Source: Tubiluchus corallicola (taxonomy: Eukaryota; Priapulida; Priapulimorpha; Priapulimorphida; Tubiluchidae). Taken from it: DNA of 61,666 nucleotides. The notes under the pieces are model-generated. The model was given only the letters and a program-made list of their open reading frames with translations. It had not been told where the DNA came from and did no database searches. Location: NCBI GenBank assembly GCA_030141605.1, contig JAQGDQ010001117.1:1-61666 (forward strand). Reading direction: 5' to 3'. The position numbers and the translations under genes are program-made. Within the stretch, counting starts at the first letter, position 1. Each line of letters starts with the position of its first letter. Below, in pieces: positions 1-11,638 of the stretch.

Positions 1-183
1 GCGACAGCACGTAATACCATGGCATTGCAGCCAGGATAATTACTATAAACATATATGCTTATTTAAAAATTGAATGCAAACAGAAAGGCGATTCATAAAA
101 AAAGATTCTTTTTTCAATCCCTGTTGCAAATAGAAAAACCATACATAAAATAACTAAGAATAGTAAATAACGTATGATGGTAC

Positions 184-3100
184 CTTGATTTTTGTGAGCT
201 TTGCATCTGTACAGTTGTCGAATCTGACGGAGTAGCCGACTTCGCAGCCAGTAGTGACACCCTTTTCTTCTGCCACACGTGTAGCAATCTGTAGTACGGA
301 AACACTTCCGGTCATTTTACAATAGCTTTACAATAACAGCAGCAATGGCGATGATGACCAACTATTACCACTACTAATGCTACCACTGCCATTACCATAA
401 CTGTAACACTTACTAATGACAGTTAATAGCTGTTATTGTTACTGATAATTTATTTAGACTCATAGACTGATATTATTGCATAATGATACTGCTATTAGAA
501 TTGATTTCTTATGTTTTGGTTCCAGTGCACGTAATTTAAACCACCACCGCCACCGCGAGCACGACAACAACAACAACAACAATAAGAATTTACTCAGTGT
601 TTGTGCCGCTAAAACATATAATGCACTGAAGCATTTCACAAGTGTAAAATACACACATATGCAGTAATACGTGCGAAAGATCAAATGTGCTTACAGTGAT
701 AGCAGCAACACGTCTAGGTAACGTTACACCGATCATTCCATCTCCGCCCCATCCCGCTTCCATTAAGTACTAAAAAATCACAAAAAACAGCGATTTCTAT
801 GAAACAAGATCTAAGCAAATCCGTATCCTGCAACTCTTAAAAACTATAGATATTACACAGAAAAGCGAGACAGCAATTGTTACTAGACAGTTCTCAGTCT
901 TACACTACGCAACTGCAGTAAAAACAAGGTTTTTTAGAGAATTTATTTATCCACTTAGCATTGCAATACATAGTTACAGCAATGTGTAAAATTGTTACAG
1001 CATTTTGTTAATAATAAAATATTGCAGCGTTTATGAGGAAATACTAACTCATAAGCTAACATGTGTTATCATTGCAGTGTGTATGAGCAGAAAACACTGC
1101 AGGAGACATTGGTCAAACGTTTAAATATAATTAAGTACAAAATAAGCAACACAAAATATTACAATTACTTACTACATGTATTACAAATGTGCTTACTTGT
1201 AGATCATGATTTAGCCTATAACGGCTGCATGAAACAGTTTTATGCATTAATGCAAACAACATTATATTTGTAGGACAGATTAGTTTCTAAATATTGTAAG
1301 AGATCTGGTATGAAAACATGTACTCTGGTTGCTCATGGACCTATACACAGTATACACACATGCACGCACGCACACGCGCACATGCACACGCACACATGTA
1401 TATACAGGTCACTTAAGTTACTAGAAAGTAAAGCAAGACACAGGGATGAGAATGACAGATTGCAAAAAACTCTAAAACAGGCCGGGGGTTTTGGGGCCGC
1501 CTAGGCCCCCAATGGGCCTGAGGGGCAAAGCCCCCATGGGGGGTTCAAGGGGGCCTTGAAGCCGGCAATTTTGTGACCATAGAGAGCCTCTAAGTGGACT
1601 TAAAATATAAATTACCTTGTTTCATGCATAATTTAAAATACCCAACTCTCAAGGATACATGATACTTAATTGTTTCAAAAACGCTTAATTACTGGCTGCT
1701 CCTATGCAAAAGTATATAAAAACTGTTTGCAATTGACTCAAATAACTCTGCACAATTGATTCTATATTTTCATACATAGAGATATACATGTGGTTACACT
1801 GATGTACATGATGTAAACAAAGTGACGGCCTGCCAACTAGTGGTCAGCTTGTGAAATAATGTACTGGGTCCGTAAAAATTTTCTAAACGAATTTACGCGA
1901 TTTACAAAAATGGCACTACTGGTCTTCCAAAAACTCGGAATTCCGCGTATCCGCGGAAAATTCTCATCCCTGAAGACAAGCTTTTAGACACATCAGCTAA
2001 CATACAAATGCTTCCAATTATGTATGCTAACTGATTTATAAAGTTTTGAATCAAAATACCTGTGGAATCTGAGTGCTCTTCCCGCATCCTGTCTCTCCGA
2101 CAACGATCAACACCCGGTACTGTTCAATCAGGTATAAGATATGGGCACGATTCTGGAAACCAAGAATTCATTAGAAAGCGCAAGTTTTCATGGGGTATGT
2201 AAAGCTAAAACAGTTAAAAAACAAATGATGAATATCAATAAGTTTCTTTAAGTTGCACCTTAACAGAATAACTGGACCATCTATAATATTATAATATACT
2301 ATAACATCTTTTTAAAAATGTATAACAGAATCAAAATGTATTTTGGCATGTACGTTATACTACAGTGACAAAAATACAAAAAAACAACAACAATACAAAA
2401 GTACAAAACAGAGCTATTATACTATAGCTGCAGGACCAAAGAAGATGCATAACAAATAACAAATGTATATGATTTTAGCATAGATACAGTTAGCATATCA
2501 TGAAAGAATAATAAATAATATTATCAATATTTATATATTAGTACTATTTACTCCTTTTTTAAAAACACTAAAAATGTGATGGGAAGCTATTTCGGTAATA
2601 TCGCAGTTGTTACCCCCATTGTGAATTTTAGCTTTCCGTTTAAGTTAGTGAAATTACTATTGATGCTTGTTATTTCAGAATAGAAAGTTTGTTGCAACCG
2701 GTCAAGTAGAAGAAGCAATAAAACAAAAAACAAATTTCGTCTTCTACTTGTTGGCTGTCACAGTGTTGACATGTGTAACATGTATAACATGAAATCACTG
2801 TCTTTTTAAACATCATAAAATTGCAAAAAAATCATTTTTAAGCAAATCTGAGATTCCTATTACAGCAGTTATCAAGAATTAAAACTAATGATAAACCTCC
2901 TCAAAAGTGTGTCGATAAATAAGCAATGCTCTGAAATGCCATTGCCGTTCTTATTTTGATCTAGAATTTAAAAAAGATTTTTCTCAAGTTTGCATTTTTT
3001 CTCTTAGATCAAAGTTGTACATGCACCAAACATTTTCTGGCCTTTTCTGTCTAATCATGTTTTGACACTTGGTGATGGTTTGATAACACATGTTTATGTA

Positions 3101-5258
3101 TGCTCCCAAGTGCTTAACATTAATCATCTACAGGGGTCCAATTCCATACATGTGTTTTGGCTGGTATAAGAAACTCTTATGTTAATTCAATGGTCAGCAC
3201 AATGACCAAAAAACGATTTTGTGGTAAAATAGCAGATGAATTTTTTGAGTTGTCAACTCTAGTAAGCTACCTTCAAATTCTAACAAGTTTTGCAATGTAT
3301 AGAATTATGCCATTATGCCAAAGAAGATATGTGAGTGCTAAATATCCATAAAAATAATGTCACTTTTACTGTCAAATTTCTTCTAGACTTTTAACATTTT
3401 TTCCTGTTCGGTATTATTACTCAACAAGGTACATTCATTGTGTAATAATGTAATAAAACTATTGAAATTTAACATTACAGGTTATAAATACTTAACGAAT
3501 TTTAGTTTCCCAAAGAAATTATGCCTAATTATTATGCATATATGTTAAACTCGAGTAAAATTCAAAAAGAGATTAATAGATTTGTACAGCTCTAACAGTT
3601 TGACTAGATCTGCACACACATGACCATGCCAACTAACTTGCCTCATCACCTAGCATTCACTCCTTATAAATTTTAACACTAGGTGGGGCTACCTGCCAAT
3701 ACACAAATTTTGTATCATTGATCGTCAAGATCCATTACATACTCTGAAGGTAAGTTTTAACTACATAGTACTACTTGTAGACCTATATTAATCCAGCATT
3801 CACATGGTTCAAATGATGAGTGACAGTTACAACAATTAAATTAAATAATTTAAACCTTAAATATTGGAAGCTTTTGTCTTTGCTGAGCTATTGCAAGTGA
3901 ATGGGCAGGGTTGTATGGAGCAATAAAACCCACACCGTCTGACTGTTCAATTTTATCTTCCTTTATTCCAGGTGCCTCAGTTCCTACAAACAAAAAAAAT
4001 CAATCAAATTTGTGCATTCTGATAATTTTAAACAGTCACAGTTTGTAAGAATATATTCTTTATCACTTCTTTCAATTACTACACTACACAATATATTCCC
4101 ATTATATGGAGGAATAAATTCGTTTATTATTGAACATTTTTTTAGATGAAACACGGTAATAGTCATGTTATTACCCTTGTAATTCAAAGGTCTCCGTTTT
4201 AAATGCAGATCCAGTCCAAACTGTTACGCATTTCGTGCGTTTGAGTTCGAAAATTCAATAAATGCGGGTTCATTTTTGAACAACGTTAATCGATAACCTT
4301 AAAATTACGTCTATTAAATATGGTTATTGACATAGACTTTCGAGAATCTTTTAAAAGTCTGTATTTAGAAACCACATAAAATTAGTGGGGGTGCCGTTTC
4401 AGAAAATTTTTAGCCATTGTTTTAATTCTGTGTGAAACATAACAAACATATGTTAATGTTTAATTTTAATGTTGTAGTTATACTTGAAGATCAGGTACTG
4501 AACAGCTTCTTTTCTTAACTGCAACTTTCTCATGGAGAGACAACTGTGAAAAATTAAGCTGTTGTAGTTCACTTACAGTCACAGAACTTATTTCTTGGGG
4601 ATGCAAGACATCTATTATTAAATAATTTATGTTTTAAGTACACACACTAAGTTTAAACTTTATCATATCCAAGCATATGACAGCACACGGTAAGCACTTG
4701 ACAATTGCTACTGTGACAGAGACAGTACTTTTCCACCTAGCAGCAAATGCTAGCATACAGCGTGTTATCTCAGGCATGTGCGCAAGAGCACAACAGCCAA
4801 ACATCACGTTGTTTGGGCTGTGAAGCAAATTGTACTTCACGTGCTCCTGTTCCGTAAAGTATAAAAAAGACCCAAAAAAGACTTATTATATTGAATATTA
4901 CCTTTAATAATGAGTGAAAACAGGGGGTGCTGCAGTACCACAGTACCTATACACGAGCCGCCACTGCACATAAATACTGAACTATAATGCTGGATTTTAA
5001 TTTTGGTCATGAGAAACTTACACAAAGAAACAAAGCATACATTCAGAATTTACTTAGCCTATACAAAATCTAATACTTAAGTGCTTCTTATAGTGGCTTC
5101 ATTAGCTGGCAGGTAAGCTTCACGTAACAGATTACACCTGTACAAGCTAAAGTGTGACAGACTCTAAAGTTTAAAACATAAATGATATTTCCAATATTAA
5201 GTACATTTGGCTTACCTGGTATCCAAAATTTTACATCTTGCTTAGAGCGAAATGACAT
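184..5258 (-). CDS. DHX35: DHX35-type DEAH-box RNA helicase, first five coding exons (partial)
   Basis: ATP-dependent RNA helicase of the DEAH family; DHX35 is known as a spliceosome (C complex) component in the nucleus. Exons on the minus strand: 5216-5258, 3856-3983, 2060-2152, 695-769, 184-288; all have GT-AG junctions and the frame is continuous for 148 codons (phases 1,0,0,0,0). The N-terminus has KFWIPGTEAPG, close to the KFWRPGTEGPG start of DHX35, followed by YNPAHSLAIAQQRQKLPIFK. Walker A (motif I) is VGETGCGKSTQIPQ at residues 75-88, then YLMEAGW and motif Ia at about 104-108. Exon 5 gives RVAEEKG and GCEVGYSVRFDNCTD, the stretch before the next helicase motifs. The DEAH box and the C-terminal domains lie beyond the left edge. 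Oddity: motif Ia reads TLPRR instead of the near-universal TQPRR. The start ATG is chosen because it gives the family N-terminus directly. Family assignment is firm; DHX35 rather than another DEAH member rests on the N-terminus. Confidence 0.9.
1350..1400. repeat. CA/CG-alternating purine-pyrimidine repeat
   Basis: Imperfect (CA)n/(CACACG)n stretch in the intron between DHX35 exons 3 and 4. Alternating purine-pyrimidine sequence of this kind is prone to length change and can adopt Z-DNA. Confidence 0.7.
1481..1566. repeat. GC-rich G-run/C-run island in a DHX35 intron
   Basis: About 85 bases of very high GC in an otherwise AT-rich intron. It has six runs of three to six G on the plus strand interleaved with C runs, so parts are self-complementary (GGGGGC against GCCCCC, and a CCGG/CCGG pairing of the two ends). 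It looks like a fragment of an interspersed repeat; I cannot name the family. Confidence 0.6.
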
Positions 5259-8200
5259 GCTAGCAATTTTTTTAATCCGACCTAAATAAAAGTGCCAGAT
5301 AAAATAACGACCAGTGAATTAAATACACATAATATAAAGCAAATAAACGATCAAGGAGGTAAACTTCACACCACAGCATAAGGCATAAATGTATGCAAAA
5401 TTGATGAGCGCTTTACAGGTTAAGCCAATCATTCTCTACATCCTTTTCAAATACGAAGCAGCACAGCAGATGAATTCAGTAAAATTTACTATTGACCAAT
5501 GCCTCCCGACTTGGCCATATATAATTGGAAATTATATTAATAGTCTTCCCATAAAAAATTTCTGATTATTGATTAGCAAACAATTGAGGCAGCACATTTG
5601 ACACCTGTTGATTTCACACTGTCACCAATGAAGAGCTATACCGGAGAGCTGTGCCAGTGTGAGAGTCACACCACCTTGAGCTCCTTTTCAATTTTATGAG
5701 AAAAATTCCTATTGTGATAAACAGCTCTTCTGCGTAAAGTATTTGTGTGAACTTTCATGTGGAATGTAAAACTGCCTTACGTGAGTTAGTTTCGTCAAAT
5801 TTACTGTGTGATTTGAAACCTACAAAACAGTTATACTGGTCATGCTTCATAGAATTAAATATGAAAGTTTCATGATACATGAATTGCTTTTTGCTTAACG
5901 ATGACAAAGTATTAGTGTTAGTAAAAAAAGCTCACTACAAGCACTGCAATGCAAATTGGATCAGATGTAGCTATTATTCAGATCAGACACAACCCAACAG
6001 CATTGCTGAACTATCTGAAGCTGAAAGCATAGCTGAAAATACTCCATTTCATTTGAATTAATGACTAATAACAACCAAAAAATTAAAACCTAGTCCTTGA
6101 AAAATTCTTGTGAAAAAAGTTTGAAAACAGCTCAAAACCCTAGGACAACTTGTGAACTAGTAAAAAAACCTGACAGACGCCAAGCGTCGTGGCCGGCTTG
6201 ATCCGTAACCTGGCGGTCTGATGTCACCTCACTGTCCGACGTTCCCTGCGAGTTTTGTGACCACTGCTTGCATACTTTTGGAGTTTAATACGTGAACGTC
6301 TATGTCTAAAAAAGAAACGTCGAGCACGATAATCAGAAGTAACACAACGAGATTAAGGAAAATTTTGTTAATTACGAAACATATTTTAAAACGGTAAATT
6401 CAAGCATTTGCACAAGCGGTACGTACATTCTTATTTCACATGTTGTTTGGACGCAAAATTTCTTCCGCACTATGGGAAATCCTCAAAAAAGATACTAGGA
6501 ATGCCGCGATGTGAACAGGAAAGTGATTGCGAGACTCGCGCACGGCAGACACTTGTTAGGCAACGAAATGCGTCTGCAAGTTGTATTCCACAATGTAAAC
6601 AGCTTTTAATACTACCATTTTCAAGTTTTCCCGAAATAATCATAGTATTGTTTGTTCTTTTTTCCAGTACAGAATTGCTATTAATTACACCTTTTTTAAT
6701 TCTCGTCATTATAGTTTTCTTCTTAGAAATCACAAAAGTCGATAAGAAAAATTACCTAAAAGCGACTATTTTCCCGGCATCGATCGCTGTATACATGCTG
6801 CTTACGAAAAACAGGTCGATGTTTTCATTTCCTTAAAAAATAATTGTCACGGATTCCCGTGATTGAGTTCTACTCTGGTATTATACCTTTCATTTACAGC
6901 ATTGCAAACTAGTTTATTCCGGTTCTAGAACCTTTGCAAATTTACCTAGAGTCATTTAATTAGGTTAACCTTGAATTATTTATACAGGCTTCATTCCAAA
7001 GCTATAAATTCCTTCGTCACCCTTGTACAGGTGACCATTTGACGCTTGCTTTTCCTACAAGCAAACATCATATGATCCGCCTAATTCGTTAGGTTAATTT
7101 TTTGTCCTTTCTTCAATAGTTTTTTTATATGGTTATGTGCTGATGTGTATCTATAATTAGGTTTAGTGCTGTGATAGAAAGTAACTATGTAATTGCGACA
7201 AATCTTGTGAGTTGAATAAATTATATTTGGGTGGCCACTCTTTTAATCCAATGGTTATGCGGTTTTTGTTAAGAGTCAAAATTTATTCTAAATTATATGT
7301 TTCAGTAGCAGCAAACCATTCTAATTATCAGCTCGTAGACTTAAGCGTTATGCACCTTTCTCTATAAAAAATAAACTAGACTATATACACTCCTACGTAT
7401 TTGTTTAATTAAGAACCAGGCCGATGTCTCTCCCACAAACTTCCGAAAAAATGAGCAGTTTTCACAATAATACTTATAGGCCTTAAATGGATCTAAAGTT
7501 TTCCAAGTTGGCTGTTTACACTGAGAATACTCTACATATACTGCTTATTGCTGTGTCCGATTGAGAGATTCAATCAAAAGGTCTCACATAGTTCGAAAAC
7601 ATCTTGAAGTAGTTTTAATATGTCGAAGACAGGCTTAATTGTTACCCTAAAATCAAAAGAAATCCAGGTTTCATTTCTTTTTGCGAATATCGCCACTTGC
7701 CATATAAGTAAAGTACTAAAAATTCCATTTATTGTTGAATTTTTTTCACAAAAGACAACATTAGCCGATGCCAAATATTTTTCGACAAATTAAAAAATAG
7801 AGACAAAAAATAAAGCAAACCAATTAGAAAAAATTCTAATGCACACATAACATGTACGACATACACAGGATTTTAGTCTTGAATCTTATTGGATTTTACA
7901 ATGCATTATAGCGCTGCCATCTGTGCCTATTGTCAATTGTTAGAAATTGAAAATACGTACTGCGCTTAGTGTGCATATTACAAAGTATAATTATGTAACA
8001 GTTTCCTAACAACATGCCTGCATCACAAATTGTTTTACTTAATTGTAGAATATTACAACACGAGGGCATTCAAGCAAATTGACCACTTAGCAAGCTATAA
8101 TTGGTTTATAGAAAAGTTACAGTGCGACAAATTAAGCACTAATATACAACATATTTTCTCGTCTTGTTTGCAGTAGTAGTCAGCACAAAAATAACCCAAT

Positions 8201-8465
8201 AACAGCAAATATCATCTTCCATTTCGTTGCGGAGATCACAACCTGCAGTAGCAAACTACTGCAACAGTAGCAGCACTGCCAGCAATACCAGGACACCAAT
8301 GGCAGCACTGCACCATGCCAGCAATACACGGCAATCGCAGCAGCCCTACAGCAACAGCTTATTTTCTTTACTTTGGGGTGCTTGGTGACCTATGTGAACG
8401 TGGCAACCAGTCTACAGAAGGAAATTCTCAGAAATAGTTTTCATTGATCAAAAAATGCAATCAGC
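5259..8465. other. Intergenic stretch upstream of DHX35, no gene recognised
   Basis: It must contain the DHX35 promoter (minus strand, just right of 5258), but I see no clear TATA element. A moderately GC-richer patch lies at 6175-6260. The longest open frame, 6408-6836 plus strand, lacks an early ATG (it opens on TTG) and has no family resemblance, although its C-terminal half is hydrophobic. The rest is AT-rich and featureless to my reading. Confidence 0.5.
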
Positions 8466-8469
8466 AGAT

Positions 8470-9170
8470 GCCGAGTAAGACGATGCAGGCGATTTTGATG
8501 TAAACTGTCCAAAATGTCCGAGATAATCCGTGAAAAGGGCCTACGTTGTGCAACCATAAAGCAGAATCGAGTTTAGTTAACAGACAAAAATGCTGCTGCT
8601 AGACAAGACCTCGCCAGGTGATTAAGTGCTTCTAACCAACAGGATTCTTAATCTTGGACTTGGACGGGCAGCCGGTATAATTTAAAATATCAATGCCCGC
8701 TATTTCAGCATCTTCTCCTGTGACCAAGATGGAGGCGAGCATCCTGAAATCCGATAAAGAGAGGATCTTTGTCTCTGCACAACAGACGGTGAGATCCAAA
8801 CTCAAACTATGGTGAGAGAGACATCATCTTCAAAGCAAAGATTAGTGAAATGATTGCGGTAGTCAGTGCCAACATGAAGTCGTCGGCCAGTAGTCTGCCC
8901 GCCCAGAAGTAAAAGGCAACCTAAAAGATACACAATGGTCAGGCAAAAGAACAGTTACAGTTTCAAAAGAAACAGAACGGAAGCTTTCTTTACTAACTCT
9001 GCAGATGGCGCACAGAGCTTTGAGGATAGAGGTTAACTTTGGCGGGAATCCTATCTTTTGGAGAAGGCGCCAGAGACTAAGCGCACTGGCCAATGGAATC
9101 GAAGGTAGCTTTCACGTCTACGTAGCCTATCAGAAGGACTTTGCGGTCGTTTTGTCTGCAGTACCAGTAA
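8470..9170 (-). mobile_element. Decayed LINE reverse-transcriptase fragment
   Basis: Minus-strand translation in shifting frames gives YVDVKATFDSIG (RT motif of the form F/YxDxKxAFDS) near 9087-9126, then after a frameshift LWRLLQKIGFPPKLTSILKA near 9000-9080, and further on NLCFEDDVSL (degenerate YADD catalytic box) near 8810-8850. The order and spacing match a non-LTR retrotransposon RT. Frameshifts and stops make it a pseudogene. The left boundary is uncertain; sequence down to about 8470 may belong to it. Confidence 0.7.
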
Positions 9171-9240
9171 CAGCAGCCGTATTAGCAGCAGTAGCAATCT
9201 AGGCAGCTTTAATCAACGCCTTAGTCAAAATCAAAAATCA

Positions 9241-9398
9241 GGGCCGCTTTTTCGTTGTGTGTGTGATTACGTATTTTCTGGACTTTGCATTAAGAGGAAA
9301 ACTAAAACCAATATTCAATACGACAGCTGACAAATATTTCATCATAACCCAACTGAAATCTAACTAAATTATCAAAATGCTAAATACCAATACTTGTA

Positions 9399-9489
<91 letters not shown>

Positions 9490-9824
9490 TAATACACACT
9501 TGAAATTAACTCTCACAGTATATTTCAATGCAGACAAAGGGAGAGCAAATTGGCCGTGGCGAGGTGGACCCACGTTGGTTGACTGTTTGCGCAGACCTTA
9601 TAAGAAAGAAAATGAAATTTTAAAATGTTTCAAAAGTCTTTCCATACAAAGTTACGTAACTTGGGACTAATTGGTTATCTTTATCTCTCCGCATCCTGTC
9701 ATGGCCGAAGCCCCTTCTAAGCTCTTAGTCTTTTGAAGGGTCTTCAGGTAGCCCACTGATAGCTTATGATGGCCAAGTTAGTTATTTAGCTCGACCAGTG
9801 GCTTTGCCAAGAAATATGCCGTGA
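9241..9824 (-). repeat. Interspersed repeat with (TAA)n core, copy A
   Basis: The reverse complement matches 49168-50806 along its length: a segment containing GTGGGTCCACCTCGCCACGG, a (TAA/ATT)n core, and a tail ending in an AAAGCGGCCC block. Copy A lacks the roughly 100 bp and the nested hAT element found in copy B. I see no open frame or clear terminal inverted repeat, so it is a non-autonomous repeat of unknown class. Boundaries are where the two copies stop matching by eye. Confidence 0.7.
9398..9492. repeat. (TAA)n microsatellite
   Basis: About 30 nearly uninterrupted TAA units forming the core of repeat copy A. The other copy near 50607-50649 is much shorter. Confidence 0.95.
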
Positions 9825-10830
9825 ACTTTTTCAGCAGATTTCACACTATTTGACAGCAAAAACGTCATGATAATTTATATTATTTAAATGTAGTATTTAT
9901 AATCCGATTCACCATAATATATTTACGCGCAATTCACTGTGTGGTGTTCACTGACACAAAATAACTACGCAAAAACGAAAGCGATCCATCTATACATGTA
10001 CAACTACATAGTACCAAACAGAGCAAAGACCCTTGATGAGGGAGAAAGTCTTGTAATGTACACTCGTATGTAAGTAAGTCATCTCTGCCTGTTCAGTGTC
10101 TCATCCTACCGAATAAGAATAGATGATAAGACAAGTTCCAGTCTTCCCACTACCACTCACTTTAATGCTGTTGAGTCTATATTCTAATTTGCAGTGTGCA
10201 AACCGTACATAAAGGTTCTAATTATAGGAGCTGCAGGTTTTAAAGGACAAGAAAGTAGAATTCTTATGTAAAGCTAAAAAAATCGTCTCGAAATTTTCAC
10301 TCATCTACGCAGTGCATGCTGCTTTATTGTGCGCAGAACTTTTATTGGCGATAACGCTGTATAAAACTTTATATAACGCTGTAAAAATTTCAACTTCTGC
10401 ACTTACGGTTAGACGCTGTTACTCTAATAAGTTACTCTCACCTCTTGACTTTTACGCCGTTACCATCGCCGTCTCTACCATGCAGCTGATGTAAACATGC
10501 TAAATTACTAAGAATTTTCTTTTCCAGTTATGTAAAATTGTATTATGTCTTTCAAAGTGGTAAGTTTAAAATTAAGCACTGCTATCATTGCTAGAACTGC
10601 TATGCATTTACTGCTATCGTTGCTTAGTATTTCGTTTTTTCTCTCATTTAATGAAGGAATAACATATTTATATACAACAAATATTGCAGAAAAAATTTTG
10701 TATGGGTGTGATAAACAACCTTACTCAGTAAACGACAACAATAACAACAATTGAAATAGACAATCTTGAAAAACAACAACAACAACAATTTCCATCACTC
10801 TTTTACCGTTTTAGTTATTGCATTTCCACT
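9825..10830. other. Intergenic, nothing recognised
   Basis: AT-rich sequence with short CAA runs near 10730-10790, downstream of the rolling-stone gene's stop codon. No gene, RNA or repeat boundary that I can support. Confidence 0.4.
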
Positions 10831-11460
10831 TTACAGTTCAGGACTATCGTGGCACTGACAATGTTCATGTATCCCAATCATTTTTTGCACTATGTCATCG
10901 CGTTTGTTTACAGTTTTTCGCACAACAAAAAATATGAGAACTGGAGCAAACAGCATAAACCACGTGACGTGACGAGACGCAACTTGTAAATATTTTTTTC
11001 CACCCGCCGCCCAATATGGCGCAATCGAAACAGTGTACAGCAAGATGTACACGTAAGAATGCCACACGTGGAGAAATCTGATTGGTATTCCCGTTGTGAA
11101 CAGTTCTACCATAATACTTGCTGTACCAAGTGTACCCAGGTCATAATAATGCTCGGGAACACTGAATGAGACGCACGTGGTAACATTAAACAAAACCCAT
11201 TCCACCTTGTGGTACCATTTACAAGGACCATCTTTGGGATTCTTGTTACACCACTCTATTATAGATATAACTAGTGTGACTGCCGAGAAAGTGACTAGAA
11301 AATATGCCAGATGAGCTGCAGGATCGTAGACAAGCCACAGATCTGGCCAGCCATAATACGGGTCGGCAAATTTGTTGGAGAAACTGTCAGTCATCCACCA
11401 TATAAAGACAGCGAACCGAATAAAACGAAACGACACGTATAGTAACGGAGGAACAGGCCA
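10831..11460 (-). CDS. rost-like: Rolling-stone (rost) family four-pass membrane protein, terminal exon (partial model)
   Basis: Multi-pass membrane protein of the rolling-stone family; the Drosophila founder acts at the plasma membrane in myoblast fusion. The exon opens after a polypyrimidine-CAG acceptor (11461 leftwards) with WPVPPLLY, the family position where (Q)WP-x-P-x2-Y precedes the first membrane helix. Hydrophobic segments follow: FIRFAVFIWW; AHLAYFLVTFSAVTLVISII; a VEWVLFNVTTCVSF segment; and a C-terminal block IRFLHVWHSYVYILLYTVS, APYWAAGGKKYL, then WFMLFAPVLIFFVV, ending in a cytosolic CQCHDSPEL tail and stop. The IPIRxLHxxH and YWxAGG features are the best family marks. There is no ATG at the open frame's left end, so at least one 5' exon is missing. 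A candidate is 11618-11638 (LNEFFKQ, donor GTAAGTG, phase 0), but it is only 21 nt and unproven. Confidence 0.75.
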   Translation of the reverse strand, partial: WPVPPLLYVSFRFIRFAVFIWWMTDSFSNKFADPYYGWPDLWLVYDPAAHLAYFLVTFSAVTLVISIIEWCNKNPKDGPCKWYHKVEWVLFNVTTCVSFSVPEHYYDLGTLGTASIMVELFTTGIPIRFLHVWHSYVYILLYTVSIAPYWAAGGKKYLQVASRHVTWFMLFAPVLIFFVVRKTVNKRDDIVQKMIGIHEHCQCHDSPEL

Positions 11461-11638
11461 CTGAAAAAAAAACAGTTTCTATAAAGTTTTGAAATTGCAA
11501 GTTATTCAAAGCGTACTAAGAACCCAATAACAATTTTAAAGAAAGAGCAATTTTAAAGTATGTAACAAAAACGTTAATAGGGGCCTATAAAGTTATATTA
11601 CTTAGCATTACACTTACCTGCTTGAAAAACTCATTTAA

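Noticed and set aside
6408-6836. 142-codon open frame with hydrophobic C-terminal half
   Set aside because: Starts at TTG, no ATG near the start, no family resemblance, no splice context; kept only as a note.
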